Source: Gallibacter sp963558965
GTDB lineage: Bacteria; Bacillota; Clostridia; Peptostreptococcales; Anaerovoracaceae
Length of the DNA: 14,778 nt
Assembly: GCA_963558965.1 (NCBI GenBank)
Contig: CAUWIT010000025.1
Coordinates: 1-14,778, forward strand
Reading direction: 5' to 3'
The notes under the pieces were generated by a model, which worked only from the letters and a program-made list of their open reading frames with translations, did no database searches and had not been told where the DNA came from. Position 1 is the stretch's first letter, and each line of letters opens with the position of its first letter. This document shows, one piece after another, positions 14,697 to 14,778 of the stretch. A program made the position numbers and the translations under genes.

Positions 14697-14778
14697 CATT
14701 GCATAAGCAGACATCTAGAAATAGGTGAGACTGTGAAAAAAAGTCTGTAAATTAGTAAAGAATATGAGCCTTCTGTGG

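Noticed and set aside
14697..14778. Start of the next BREX gene
   Set aside because: A short ATG frame near the end lacks a ribosome site. Only a weak AGACT/AGTCT hairpin is visible, so nothing is annotated.
1..14778. CRISPR array, tRNA or rRNA genes
   Set aside because: No regularly spaced repeats and no tRNA- or rRNA-like sequences were seen on either strand.

Overview
The window looks like a chromosomal segment of a low-GC, anaerobic, amino-acid-fermenting Firmicute of the Clostridia type. The sequence is strongly A+T-rich, Shine-Dalgarno sites are strong, and there is a sigma-54 regulator whose sensor half resembles the lysine-fermentation enzyme L-erythro-3,5-diaminohexanoate dehydrogenase (Kdd). 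The species cannot be named from this sequence.

Left third (1-4800), a probable lysine-related regulatory region. An NhaC-family antiporter is read leftward (54-1589). Ahead of it on the same strand is a leader of about 350 nt: a sigma-70-type promoter (1949-1977), a 48-codon ORF with five Lys codons among codons 28-35 (1727-1873), and a terminator hairpin (1648-1677). Part of the terminator can pair instead with the end of the small ORF. This is the geometry of a ribosome-mediated attenuator. Further right is a 64-codon ORF (2253-2447, minus). It has a near-perfect sigma-54 promoter (2534-2549) and its own terminator (2127-2162). Divergent from it is the gene for a Kdd-like/AAA+/Fis-type sigma-54 activator (2728-4800), with palindromes in the shared control region that could be its binding sites.

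Right two thirds (4871-14696), a type 1 BREX phage-defence locus on the plus strand: brxA, brxB and brxC are tightly packed, followed by pglX. pglZ and brxL, needed for a complete system, would lie beyond the right edge. The last 82 bases after pglX (14697-14778) hold no gene I can support.

BrxC and pglX are separated by about 1.57 kb that is not core BREX. It holds a 90-bp module (terminator hairpin followed by a promoter-like pair) present twice in direct orientation, 893 bp apart. It also holds a decayed LOG-family gene (lost start codon and one in-frame stop), a small ORF remnant, a 46-bp tandem duplication and an intact 146-aa gene of unknown function. The arrangement suggests a cargo slot inside the BREX operon. 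Within pglX, a markedly A+T-rich central part in the probable target-recognition region suggests exchange of methylation specificity.
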